Source: Arcuatula senhousia (Eukaryota > Mollusca > Bivalvia > Mytilida > Mytilidae). Taken from it: a DNA stretch of 64,000 nt. Both the position numbers and the translations under genes were made by a program. Of this stretch, positions 1-12,700 are shown in pieces. How positions within the stretch are numbered: position 1 is the stretch's first letter; every line of letters starts with the position of its first letter. Location: assembly GCA_963971305.1 (NCBI GenBank), contig OZ020305.1, positions 47,763,750 through 47,827,749 on the forward strand, in the 5' to 3' direction. A model generated the notes under the pieces. The model saw only the letters and a program-made list of their open reading frames with translations, had not been told where the DNA came from and searched no databases.

Positions 1-726
1 TCTCTAAAATGCCTGCATTTCTGAAATGATAAAAATATGAATGATATAATGCTATGATTTTTAAATATTGAGTGTTATGGTACAGACTTATTTATCTAAA
101 ATATTTGAAAAATGTTTTATAGTGAAACAACACTTGTAATATTATGATTGGCTATCCGGTTTTTATCTTATTTTTGAAAGCCATAGCAGAGAAAAGAAAT
201 GGTCAGCTAGTTGAACTATGCAAAAAAACTCCATTGCATGGGTTCAAGTTGAAACAACCCTTTATTATAGTATGGTCACTCAAATGTTAACATTGTGTGT
301 TTCGATTGATTTTGCCTGTTTCTATAATTTCCAATAATGCAAAATTCACACAGTTACTCTTTATACAAATGAACTGATTCAAAGTATAAGGGTTACGCAT
401 GCAAGGAAAATATTTGCAACTCTTACCACTCTTAGGTCAAAGACGCTCATTATTTTGATTTAATAGGTGGTTAGTAAAATATTTAAATAATTTGATTTCT
501 TGCGTTGATCATTAAGAATTATACGGTTCATAATCTGCAGACCGGCATGTAGAGCAAGAATTTTCCTGGCATGGTGAAAACGAAACAGGTTGTCGCACAT
601 AACCAATTATTTCCCTTTGCATAACATGTTTAAAACTCTTCATGTTTACGTATAAACCACTAGGGAAAACCCGCGAATTCGCGGGAAAATCAATCGTTAC
701 TTGCTTTAAAAAATAGCCCACACAAC
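1..726. other. AT-rich sequence with no recognised gene
   Basis: I see no exon, RNA gene or clear repeat here. A minus-strand open frame of 69 codons at 512-721 has no recognisable domain and no supporting context, so I do not call it a gene. Confidence 0.5.
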
Positions 727-736
727 AAAAACAGAG

Positions 737-1084
737 CCGGTGGTGTAGTGGTTAACGCGTCGGGCTACTAACACCGTGGTTCGTGGTTCGATCCTCGTCT
801 GGGGTGAAAATTTCATGAACCAATTTTCCGACTCTCTCTTGACACCATTTGTGAGGATGGTCTCAAGAACCGATGCTAGTCCTTCGGAAGGGACGATAAA
901 AGGTTGTCCCGTGTATGGGAGAGCAATACCCCATGCACGTTAAAAACCCCTTTGTAGAGTTCGATAAGAGTAGGCTCAATGGGGGCCGCTACAAAGGCCA
1001 CACTCGCAATCTGCTAGCTGGAGAGGGATTAATATAAGCATTAAGCTTGTTTCCCAATCCAGGGTAAATATATATGTTTAAACT
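737..1084 (+). mobile_element. tRNA-derived SINE with target-site duplication
   Basis: The 5' head resembles a tRNA. A box A-like stretch TGGTGTAGTGG lies at 741-751 and a box B match GGTTCGATCCT at 785-795, which together form an internal RNA polymerase III promoter. A tRNA-unrelated body of about 250 bp follows, ending in an AT-rich tail. The 10-mer AAAAACAGAG occurs on both sides (727-736 and 1085-1094), as expected for a target-site duplication made by retrotransposition. I cannot assign the named SINE family. It is not a functional tRNA gene because the acceptor stem does not close around the head. Confidence 0.8.
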
Positions 1085-1244
1085 AAAAACAGAGAATTTT
1101 AATTACCTTACCTGGTTGTGCTAATCGCAAATTAAAGGTTCTACGGTATATTTATCTGTAAGTAAGTTTTTAGCTTATTGTCTCGTCTGCGAAGCAGTGC
1201 AGGACATAGATGTTACTTTACCGTCGTCGGCGGCGTTAACTTTT

Positions 1245-1572
1245 TGGGTCAGGTTTTATGGGAGCACATCCATATCTCAAGAACTATAGGTCGTAGGTCG
1301 ATGAAACTTGACCATGCATATGCCCTAGTAGTAGCATCGTTGCATCCCCATCTTTTGACCTTGACCTTTCGGTCGAGTAACTGACAATTTGCAATATATA
1401 TATATATATATATATATAAAAGCAGGGGTAAGGTTTTGCGAGCACCTCCATATCCCAAGAACTATAAGTCCTAGGTTGATAAAACTTGGTATACATATGC
1501 CCCAGTAGCAGCCTAGCACAGTTGCATACCCATCTTTTGACCTATACCTTGAAGTTTCGGTCGATTGACTTT
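1245..1572. repeat. two diverged tandem units of about 181 bp around an (AT)n tract
   Basis: Two related blocks (about 1245-1384 and 1426-1572) share 'CCATATC.CAAGAACTATA', 'CATATGCCC.AGTAG' and 'CATCTTTTGACC'. A perfect AT dinucleotide run at 1394-1419 lies between them. This looks like a remnant of an interspersed element with internal repeats. The short ORFs over it are not credible genes. Confidence 0.6.
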
Positions 1573-3407
1573 GATTATTGTTATTGCATATATTAGCGAT
1601 GTTTAAGTTCTATAACACCTTTTGATCTGAGAAACTGAAAATCCTTATTGTTGCAAAGTATAGTGGAAGTTAGAAAGAATAATTGTTTCTGATGATGCCG
1701 GCAGGCGAGACAAACTTTTTGGGTGTAATATCTTGGTTTTTGTAGGTTTTTGTTACCCCATCTGCTATTATATCAGATGTCCAGTGGCAGGGTCTTAATA
1801 AATCGCTTCGCAATATTGTTATTAAACTTGTTGATGTCGTGTCTGCAGGCTGTAAGCCTCTGCAGCGACTATTAGCATTGATACACTACAATAGACTGAC
1901 TATGTGCCATGGGTCGTTAACTTCAACATGGTTTTTATTTTTCTATTAAGCTGCAATTTTTAACAATAAAACATTTTTTGCATACATTTTTATAGTGAAT
2001 TTACCAATATAACCTATTATATAAAATATTTTATATATATAGCAAAATTAATGGAAAAGTTTTGTGGGATTTTTTTGTAATCGTCAGAAAACAGGGGAAA
2101 TAATTTCCATCATTTTAATGCCGGAACGATGACGGCTATAGGTTTTCCGGATGAATTAATTAGGTTAATTAGCAAATTGCAGACATAATTGCACATGCGC
2201 TAATTAAATTTTTAAAGGGCACGACCATCCCCTGTTTTTGATATATGAAGCTTGGTCGTAGCATTTGTTGTCTAGGCTGCAACCCGGCTAGAAAAAAACG
2301 CTTCGTTATTTTAGTAGTATAGATCATAGATCTGTATATTAAATCAATATACAGGTCTATGTATAGATTAATATTATTTGTAACATATCCAGAAATTTAT
2401 ATCAATTTGCTAATTAGCATTTTATAAAATCAGGAACGTTTACGGTCATAATTTTTACTATAGGAGCAAAGGGATATTATTTCTATATTGAATAAATTTC
2501 AATAAAAATATCTTGAACACAGGTTGCGGGGGTTGATTTAGGAAGTACACGTCAGTGGCTTAATATTAAGACACCACTGGTCATTGGGCTTTAAAATTTC
2601 AAGGTTCCTCAGCTATGTAAAAATTTGAGGCGTGGAGTCCTTCATGAGCTATATAAAACATGGCGGATAATTGTAAAAAATGAAGAAATTTTGGTTTTGG
2701 ATACATTTTTTACAGGTAATAAACAAAATGTAAACAACTTGCGGGGGTCGAATTCTATGCATCAAACAGCAAATAATTAGACAAAACAAACCATATAACC
2801 ATAGCTAACAAACTCTAGGTTCCCACGAGGCACAAAGGTGGTCAAATTCAAGTCGTCGGTTCATTCAGACGTCCAATTTGCATCGAACTTTATTCAAAAT
2901 CTTTGTTTTTATCCGCCAAAGAAACTTTGAGGAAGTCAATTTATTATTATAAACAATATCGGTTACGGGTAACACCCTAAAATATTCCGGATTTCTAAAA
3001 GCATGTTCCCGTTACTAATTAAACAAGTTTTGTCACGTGACCAGTAATCTAATTTGCATTCATGAATATTAATGAGGAAAAGTGGTATTCATTTCTGGCT
3101 ATGAGATATAAAACGTTAAAAGAAATACCCAAAATGAACATGTCGGATATGTAATTTGAATACTTTAACAAGTCTCCGCATTCAATTTTAAACCAAGAAC
3201 TAAGCTAAAACACCATTCCGAAGAAAAAGAGAAGGGTCGACCTGATATAAAGAAAATGCGAAACATACTAATATATTTATTTACATAATCAAAGACTCAG
3301 ACTAAGTCAGACTTAGACTTAGACTTGGAATTTGAATCATTTTCATGAGATACGGCATTTAAAAAAGTTGTACATGTCTGGGATACATGCTTTATTACAG
3401 GACTAAA
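1573..3407. other. non-coding AT-rich stretch with one small hairpin
   Basis: I find no convincing exon. A short inverted repeat at 2328-2357 (AGATCTGTATATT against AATATACAGGTCT) could form a hairpin. An upstream exon of the macro-domain gene could lie here or left of the window, but I could not identify one. Confidence 0.4.
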
Positions 3408-3439
3408 TTTTTTTTTTTTTTTTTGGGGGGGGGGGGGGG
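3408..3439. repeat. poly-T then poly-G homopolymer tract
   Basis: Seventeen T are followed directly by fifteen G. Abutting homopolymers of this kind are unstable and prone to assembly length error. Confidence 0.9.
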
Positions 3440-3642
3440 AGATAATAGCCTACTAGAGTAAAAAGTTTAAGTGTAACAAATATAGCAAACAGTCCTGCTC
3501 TTTTATTGTTCGTCTTTTTCTTTTTCGTTGGTCCAAAAACTCACCAGAAATATAAATAATTTTCAGTCGGGATGGGTTTTTTTCTCTCTCGGAAGTCTTC
3601 TATTTCCGAGTTTGTTTTAAATATTAGGATTGTTATTTTTAG

Positions 3643-3775
3643 GTTAACAAAAATAATTCATCAACTAACCAGTCAATTCTTGAACCACCACCAGAGCAGT
3701 CTATTGACCATGGAGACCAGCACAGAGAGACATTATCAAATAATACTGAAAAGCAACAAGAGACACAGTCTGGAG
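3643..3775 (+). CDS. macro-domain gene, candidate upstream exon
   Basis: The acceptor TTATTTTTAG precedes 3643 and the donor GAG|GTATTT follows 3775. The open frame encodes a low-complexity N/S/Q/E/P-rich stretch resembling the linker in the large exon. It ends in phase 1, and the next exon starts with TT, which completes a valine codon in frame. It lies 9 kb upstream, so this is the least certain exon; RNA evidence would decide. Confidence 0.5.
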
Positions 3776-6700
3776 GTATTTGGTTTTCTATCCAGTAAAT
3801 TTTCATTCTTTATGCGTATAATATACCCATTTCAATCAAGCTTAAACAAGGCATGTAAAACAGATTAATAGTTTTTGTTTAAAAATGTTGATTTGATGAC
3901 AAGATGGGGGAAGGACTTTTAAATTGACTTAACGTGGAGTCGTACACTTTTTGGCCGGAATTCACTGCGTGAAATATCCGAGTTTTAAAATACAGGGTTC
4001 CCACGCCATCCTTGAATTCAAGGAAACATGGAAAAGTCCTTGAATTTCATTTCAATGTTAAAAAACCTGGAAAAATCCTTGAATTTTATCAAATATCCTT
4101 GAAAAACCCTGGAATTTTGTAATATGCAGATTTGTTGACCATTTGATAAAATAGGCCGAAAATATTGGAATTTTTAAATTTTGCAGACTATTTTAATCCT
4201 TGAAAATGACCTCAATACCCTTGAAAAGTCCTTGAAAAACCCTTGAATTTTTTTGTCCAAAAAATAGTGGGAACCCTGAAAATAGTGAATGTCGGGCGGC
4301 GGGCGGCGGGCGGCGGGCGGCGGGCGGCGTGCTGGCGTGGAAGAAATTTTCGTAACAGTTTTCTCAGCAATTACTAATCACAGCAACTTGATATTTGGTA
4401 TACAGCATCATGGTGTCCCATAACGTGGGGTACGATTTCAGGTTTGTCGCTCACAAACTTCCTGTTTTCTGACTTCTTACAATCTCTTCAAGACAAAAAA
4501 GACCGTAGACTAGTTCTCTATTTCAACCTCACGTTCCGTTATATTGATGATGTCCTTTCACTAAACAATTCTCGATTTGGTGACTTTCTCCATCTAATAT
4601 ATCCCCAGTAGCTTGAGATAAAGGACAACGGATTCTAGGAAGTCTGCTTCATATTTAGATATACATCTCGAAATTGACTCTCAAGGAAGACTTTTAACAA
4701 GGCTCTATGACAAACGTGATGACTTCAACTTTCCAATCGTCAACTTTCCCTTCTTGTGTAGCAACATTCCGTCCGCTCCAGCTTATGGAGTTTACGTATC
4801 TCATTTGATTCGTTACTCCAGAGCGTGCGGGACTTACATCGATTTCCTTAGCAGAGCGACACGTCTGACGCAAAAATTGCTCACACAGGGTTGCTCCTCG
4901 GTTGCTGTCTTCACTCAAGAAATTTTACTGAAGACATCATGAACTTATAGACAAATATGGGATTTCGATCTCTCAGATGAGTGCAGATTTTGGTTTGTCA
5001 TAGGGTGTTGTTTTGTCTTCCTTAACCGGATTTGACACGCTGAATGGACTATTGGCAACCCGACGGGTGTGTTATAGCAAGCAGGAACTGCTTACTCTTC
5101 CGGAGCACCTGAGTTCACTTTTGTTTCGACTGGAGTTCGCGTTGTTGATTGATATTTAGTTATTTTGTGTTTCCATGTTTTACATGTTGTCTGTTTTTGT
5201 CCCGTTCTTGTTCGTGATTACTGGTTTTGTCTCTACCCTTTCGGACTTTTGACATTCGGATACCCCTATGGTACCTCTGCTTCTTACGAAATCCGACCAT
5301 TTTTGACTTTGACAGATTTTTTAAGTTTTTAAGTTTTTTAATGCAACGAGCAACTTTGAATCGGTGTCAAGACAGGTTACATGTGTTACTTGAAGGTAGC
5401 AAAAATTGCTAAAATAGTAGGTGGAGTCGTACACCCAACATTTTGAAAGTTTCTATTTAATTTTTACCGAGTCGTATATGGGATGAAGGACATTCAATTT
5501 AAACACATTTTTATCGATTTCGGCTCCAGGGGCCGGGTAAATGAAGCTATCCTAAGCTATGTTCTAAACTTTGTCTTTTAATGCACATGGTTGATATCCC
5601 CGTAGCTGGATTTGGCTTCCTTGTTCGAACATTTTGGTTTTGAGTACTTTTCGTTTTCAACAGTTTTGGAATTTGACCTTCCAATGTTTTGATTTAAATG
5701 CTACTGATGAGAGGTTACTCCTTGAAATATCGATATATAGCATATTCAAATTAACAGTTTATACCCGCGTATTTGGTATTTGAATTTTGAAATTACAAAT
5801 ACCAAATGCGGGTATAAACGGTTACCCCCGATGAGTCCAAACCCTAAAAATGGAGAAAACATTGCATTAAAATGTACAGTAGGCATTATCGGGTCAGAGA
5901 AATGATTTCCATTCCATAAATGGGTGGATTTTATGGTCATTCTTATACAAAATTATCTTTGTTTGTCATAACTTCATTAGAGACTAGATTGTACACACCC
6001 TTCAGATACATAGTAAAATTACAATCCCATAGACACATATCAGGCCCATATAAATATAATACCTCCGTTTGTCAGAACCTCGCCACCATCAAAAATATAG
6101 CAAGCGACCTCCTCTTTCGCGGGTCTCCATATAGTTTAATGATTTGACAGCTTTTACTGTGATGCTAATCCAATTTCAACGACTAGAGGAAAATATTTCA
6201 GATTTAAGATCAATTACATATATCAAGCAAGGATTGTGTCCCTTTGGTACAAAATAATCAAGTATCCCATTAAATACAGCGTTTAAATATAACAGATCTC
6301 CCTTTCATTTGTTTATATTTTGAAAATGTTTATTACTTGTGTAAAGCTCAGAATCATAAAACTTTTCAGCTACAATAACATTTAACAATAAGTTCTTTAA
6401 TTCAATTTATCATAACATTCATTACATAAATCTTTTCAGCTACAATAACATTTAACAATTAGTTCTTTAATTCAATTTATCATAACATTCATTACATAAA
6501 GCTTGTCAGCTACAATAACAATCAACAATAAGTTCTTTAATTCAATTTATAACAATTTCTGATTTAAGAGCAAACGTTTTTCTCGGATAAGAGTAATATT
6601 TTTGCTTTAAGAATATTTAGCCTAAAACGCGTCCTAGGATGTAAAACGAAGCCATCTTAGGATAACTATCAATAGGATCATCATTAAACGAATAATCCTA

Positions 6701-9700
6701 AATAGCCATATGTAATACATTTAAGCCAATTTAGAAACCCGGGGGGGGGGGGGCACTCCATATATTTTGTGATAGGGTGAGCCGCTGGCACCCAATGACC
6801 CCCACCCTTATCATATATAAGGATTATTGAAAAAGTATACCTTATCACATATTTTTTTCAGAAAATCATACCTTATCATATATATTTGTACAATATAATA
6901 TACCCTATAAATAATAGGATTTGCGGATTCAAACAGAACACACGCTGAGATTAAGTAATAAATTACATTATAACTTAAAGATGTCAAAAGCTAATTGGCA
7001 TCTGATTTGGTTCAATATTGTAACCTTATCATATCCCGGGTATCATAGAATCCTATCAAAATTTGTATCCTTATCAGATATTTTCATCTCAATTTCATGC
7101 CCTTTTCATATATTACGAAGCGTGAAAAGGGTACCTATTCCAGCGGCTCATCCCTATCTCATCTTATAATGGAAGTGACCCCCCCCCCGGGTTTAGAAAA
7201 GCCTGAAAATAAAAGAAGGTTTTCATTTTACATTTACACATGATTGATAAATATGAAATATATGTTAACGTTACGGGTTTTTTTTATTTCAAAACCTTGT
7301 TTTTTTTAAAGTAATAAAATTAATTCATTGCAGTTTCATTAAAATCCATTTTTTTCAATAGTATTGTGTGTACGTTGCACTTTTGACTAATAACCAAACG
7401 AAAAACCTTCAGTTTAGAAAGCAAACATCCACGGAAACCAATGATTTTATAGTTTGAGAAGACTACATACATTAGAACATAAGCTATATGGCCTTGTCAC
7501 ACTATAATGATTAAGCCAACGTGTGCCGACGTTTTAGAATATTTTTTTAACACGCTGGTGTGCGTTGCGTCAGCTTTGTATAAGTTATGGACATGTTACA
7601 AACACGTTAGCGAACGTCAGCGAGTGGGTTGCAAAATTTTGAACATGGTTAAAATTTCCGACGATCGACAACGTGTTAATTATAACTTATTCGAACGTTA
7701 AAAATAAATCAGAAGAACGTTATACACACGCTGACGAACGCTATGAAGTAGTTTTGCACACGTCGAAATGCGTTTCTTGAACGCCGAACAAAAATGAAAC
7801 GAACGTATAATGACCCTGTCACACTATAACGTTTTAGCCAACGTGTTATGAACGAGTACGAGTTATGAACACGTAAGTGAACGTCAGCGTCGAGTGGGAT
7901 GCAAAATTTTGAACATGCTTAAAATTTCCGACGTTCGCCAACGTGTTAAAACAATTTATTCGAACGTTAGGCATAAGTTAGAAGGACGTTATACACACGC
8001 TGGTGTACGCTATGTGGTAGTTGTGCGCGCGTTGAAATGCGTTTGACGAACGCTAAGCTAGATGGAAACGAACGTATAACGTCAGTCTAACGATAGTCTA
8101 TCGCACATCTAGCGTCAGTCTAACGACCAAGAAACCTAATCAACGTGTTTGAAACGTGTACAGAGCGCACAGAACGTCATTGTAACGAACGAGTAGCATC
8201 AACCCCAGAATTTTATAAGTGAAATTGAATTGCAAGGGGGAAAGTCAATTTCAAAAGCTCAAAATACTAATTCAAACCTGAAAAAAAAATCTTTTTTTTT
8301 CAAAAAACATTGAACAAAGTCCCCAAAAAATCTTGAATATAACAAGGATGAATTACATGGCCTGGAATGGAAAGTAATTCCACTGCTGGTGGAGTTTTAA
8401 TTCCCCGAGGTTAGCCCGCTCCGGCACCAACACTTTTGTGTTGGAGAACACATCAAAGCTTTAAATTATCCGTTTAAATTTCAAAATTGTCTAAACCCTA
8501 AGGTTCTTCCTAGCCCAGACATAGGTTGGTCATCTTAGTAATAATTTGGTTCCCCAGTTTGGTATGTTTGGTGTTACTGTCCTATGCTCTTCATAATCAT
8601 AAAGTGTTTGGCATTTTCAATATGTTTGGTAGAGCACCTTTGATGAGTCTTTTATAGACGAAACGCGCGTCAGGCGTAACAAAATTTATTGTCTGGAACT
8701 TTGTTGTCATTATACCCCCCGCAAACAAAGTTTGGGGGTATATAGGAAACACCCTGTCTGTCTGTCTGTCTGTCCGTCCGTCTGTCTGTCCGTCTGTCCG
8801 TCCGTCTGTCCACATAACTCGTAAGCGCTTCTCCTCCTAAACCGCTTGAAGGATTTTGATGAAACTTTACCTAAAGGAAGTACATCATATGTAGATGTGC
8901 ATGAAGAATTTTCATTGCTCTTGGATATCATTCAGGGGAGATAATTGGACTTTGACTTTTTAAATACATTATTCAATGGGAGACCTCGTAAGCGCAACTT
9001 CTCCTAAACCGCTAAAAGGATTTTGATGAAACTTTACATGAAGGAAGTACATCATATGTAGATGTGCATGAAGAATTTTCATCGCAATCAGACATCATTC
9101 AGGGGAGATAATTGGACTTCGACTTTTTAAATACATTATACAATGGGAAACCTCGTAAGCGCTTCTCTTCCTAAAAGGCTTGAAGGATTTTGATGAAACT
9201 TTACCTAAAGGAAGAACATCATATGCAGATGGGCATGAAGAATTTTCATTGCAATCAGACATCATTCAGGGGAGATAATTGGACTTAGACTTTTTAAATG
9301 CATTATTCAATGGGAAACCTCGTAAGCGCAACTCCTCTTAAAACGTTGGATGGATTTTGTTGAAACTTTACATGAAGATAGTACATCATCTGTACATGTG
9401 CATGAGGAATTTGTATTGCTTTCGGTTATCATCGCGGGGAGATAACTGTACTTGAGATTTTTCTTTTACAGTACAGAGTCCAATATGAAGCGGGGGGTAT
9501 CCTTTTGTGAGCTCGCTCACAGTATTACTTGTTTTTATTTCAAACACCTGTGAAGGTTAGCACTGCTGGTGGAGTTTTCATTCCCCGAGGTTAGCCCGCT
9601 CTGGCACCAACACTTTTGTGTTGGAGAACACATCAAAGCTGTAAATTATCCGTTTAAATTTCAAAATTGTCTAAGCCCTAAGGTTCTTCCTAGCCCAGAC

Positions 9701-12700
9701 ATAGGTTGATCATCTTAGTAATAATTTGGTTCCCCAGTTTGGTATGTTTGGTGTTACTGTCCTATGCTCTTCATAATCATAAAGTGCTTGGCATTTTCAA
9801 TATGTTTGGTAGAGCGCCTCTGATGAGTCTTTTATGGACGAAACGCGCGCCAGGCGTAACCAAATTTATTGTCTGGAACTTTGTTGTCATTTTTATTTCC
9901 AACACCCGTGAAGGTTAGCACTGCTGGTGGAGTTTTAATTCCCCGAGGTTAGCCCGCTCCGGCACCAACACTTTTGTGTTGGAGTACACACCAAAGCTTT
10001 ATAAATTATCCGTCGAAATTTCAAAATTGTCTAAACCCTAAGGTTCTTCCTAGCCCAAACATAGGTTGATCATCTTAGTAATAATTTTGTTCCCCAGTTT
10101 GGTATGTTCGGTGTTACTGTCCTATGCTCTTTATAATCATAAAGTGTTTGGCATTTTCAATATGTTTGGTAGAGCGCCTCTGATGAGTCTTTTATAGACG
10201 AAACGCGCGTCAGGCGTAACAAAATTTATTGTCTGGAACTTTGTTGTCATTTTTATTTCAATACTCATTTGAAATAATATGTATTTTTTAATATTCATTA
10301 AGCACACACGTTTTTATACGACCGCAAAAAAAATTGCGGTCGTTTAATGGTATGATGCTGTCGTCGTTGTCGTCGTCGTCGTCGTCGTCGTCTGTTAACT
10401 TTAGTGTATACACAATAACTTTTGTTCTAGTCATCAGAATGCAATGAAATTTGACAATGATGTTCCTTAACATAAAAAAATGGATGGGATTAATTTTGGG
10501 CCCCCCTGTTTTGTTTTTAAAAAATTAGGGATCAAAAAGGGGTCAAAATTGCAACTTATATGTTTGTTGCCATGATAACTTTAGTTCTAGTAATTCGATC
10601 GCTCTGTAATTTGGCAATAATGTTCCTTACTATAAAAGGATGAATGGGATTGATATTGGGGGTCCACCTTTTTTTTTGTTTCAAAATTAGGGGGCCAAAA
10701 GGGGTAAAAAATTCAAATATTTTATTTGTTTCCTTCATAACTTTGGTCCTAGTTGGCCTACTGCTGTGAAATTTGTCAGAATGTTTCTTACAATGAATGA
10801 ACCTGATTAATTTTCACGCCCCCTTTTTTCCCTGTTGTTTAATTAGGGACCAAAGGGGGCCAAAATTTAAACTTTTTTTTGTGGTCTGATTTTGAAAATT
10901 GTTTTTGCATGTTTGTTTTTGTCAAATAGCGATACAAAATTGAGAATCAATTTTCGCGACCCCCCTTTTTCCCCTATTATGTAATTAAGGACTAAAATAG
11001 AAAATTTGTGGTCTAATTTTGATCTCCTTTGGGAAAAAAATAATTTCTTTTAAAATGTAAGTGGAAAGTCCACCAAAAGCTGCATGTGTCAGAAACCTTT
11101 GTCAGTCCACCATGGGCTGCATGTGTCCAGAGCAATTGACTATCCATATTGGGCCTAAAACGTACAGGGTTAATTTTACCCTATTATTTTTTTTTCATGA
11201 GTAGATTACGAAATTGAAAATTCATATCTTTACCCCCTGGGTTTAAAGTCCATCAGAGAAGCATGTGTCAAAAACTTTTGTCAATCCACCATGGGCTGCA
11301 TGTGTCCAGAGCAATAGACTATCCATATTGGGCCTAAAACGTACAGGGTTTGACATGTTGCGGTCGTATCATGCTGCGCTCGGTGAAGCTTTTTATTCTC
11401 TATTAAGACATCTGTCATGCTTCTGCAGTCATCACACATGCGCTAGGCAATCGTCAAGTACGCCGGACAAACGCTATAGATAAGTTTTGAGTAAGTTTGT
11501 CGTGCGTTGCAGGTAGTTAGTCTGACGCTTTGTGGTCGTTCACCAAGATATTTTAAAAACTTTTTACAGCGACTGCCAACGTGTTCAAACGTGTTAGAAA
11601 ATTAGTCGAACGGCTAAAACGTTATAGTGTGACAGGGTCATAAAGACTGACAAGCAATCTCCTATTTAGAGTTAAAGAATGGGAAGATATTTCATCAATG
11701 GAAATATATTTATATGTAAACTTTTTAGATAGTAAAATAACAAAAATGAGAGTTTGGGCACATACAACCCTTATTCAGGGACAGACACTTTTTAAAGCTG
11801 AAAGGCACAAGGATGGTCCTAGGACAACAATTCTAAATTCACATTCTAAATTAAGGATCAAAATTGGGAAATGTCATTATTTAGGATGCCTTAAAGAACA
11901 CGACTTAGGACTGAGACACGTCCAAACACCATCCTTAGACATAACCTAATCCTAAGACACCTTCGTTTAAACGGCCCAAGTGTTATACGGGATGTCATTG
12001 TGCCAGCTAATTTATCAGCTTGATTTGTGCAGTTAATTGCCCAACCTCCAAAAATAGCATATTTTAAATTGAACATAGATCCTAAAATCACTTTTGAAAA
12101 GATTGGAAAACACCGTTTTGCAATATCCAAGTGATTTCTGACAAAATCTAACACAGAGAAGGCATATTTCAGCACCATTAGGTTTTTCTACTTTTAAGTG
12201 AAAAGGTGTCCCAGATTCAAAAACCTATTTTTGACAAATACTTCAAAAAAGTTTTTCGGGATTACGTTGGCATGATTGTTGGACTTAGTGTTCAATAAAG
12301 ATATTGTTTGTATATCCCCATTGCACAGATTGGAAAAGTCAACTTTCCATTATAGCGGATACTCTTTGAATTTGTACTTTTTATTTAAAAGTCGCTTAGG
12401 GACCGACCATTTAGCTTGAAGAGGAGGGCCTTTGTTTTTTCCTTAAATAAATATTCTGATAATAATTTTTGATTAAAAAATTTTTTGACAGCTCAGGGTC
12501 AGACGAAAAATATTCTGAAGAAGGATTTTTGTCATATAAAAAATGCTAATAATGAAAAAAAATATTCTGTCGCGAAGCCTTCGAAAAATAAATATTTTCT
12601 GACCAAAACAAAAAACCAAGGCCTCCCCCTTCAAGTTAAATTGTCCGTTCTTTAAACCAAAAGAGCAGCTTCAAATGTTAATCAGCACATTAATGACATA

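Larger units (their letters stand above)
8382..10261 (+). repeat. tandem array of three ~358-bp hammerhead-bearing units
   Basis: Units begin ACTGCTGGTGG at 8382, 9562 and 9920. The spacing between the second and third is 358 bp. The first unit is interrupted by an 822-bp insertion (8711-9532). Each unit contains 'GGTTCCCCAGTTTGGTATGTT' type sequence and then a hammerhead ribozyme motif. Tandem copies of about 350 bp bearing hammerheads are a known form of animal Penelope-associated repeats, so self-cleaved monomer or circular RNA is a possible product. Confidence 0.85.
7811..11640. mobile_element. DNA transposon with perfect 29-bp TIRs, split by later insertions
   Basis: The 29 bp at 7811-7839, starting TGACCCTGTCACACTATAAC, is the exact reverse complement of 11612-11640. 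TAA lies outside both ends (7808-7810 and 11641-11643), a 3-bp duplication that fits PIF/Harbinger. I see no transposase. Native sequence appears only at about 7811-8205 and 11393-11640. The middle is occupied by the hammerhead tandem array, the element nested in that array, and a CGT-bearing hairpin element. Confidence 0.75.

Noticed and set aside
737..810. Functional tRNA gene
   Set aside because: Boxes A and B are present but the acceptor stem and 3' end do not fold; it is the head of a SINE.
1700..1730. Hammerhead-like CTGATGA followed by a small stem
   Set aside because: GAAA is replaced by GAGA and no cleavage triplet or stem I pairing could be found.
8597..8931. ORFs encoding TDGQTDRQ repeats
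   Set aside because: They translate the CTGT/CCGT simple repeat behind the element head.
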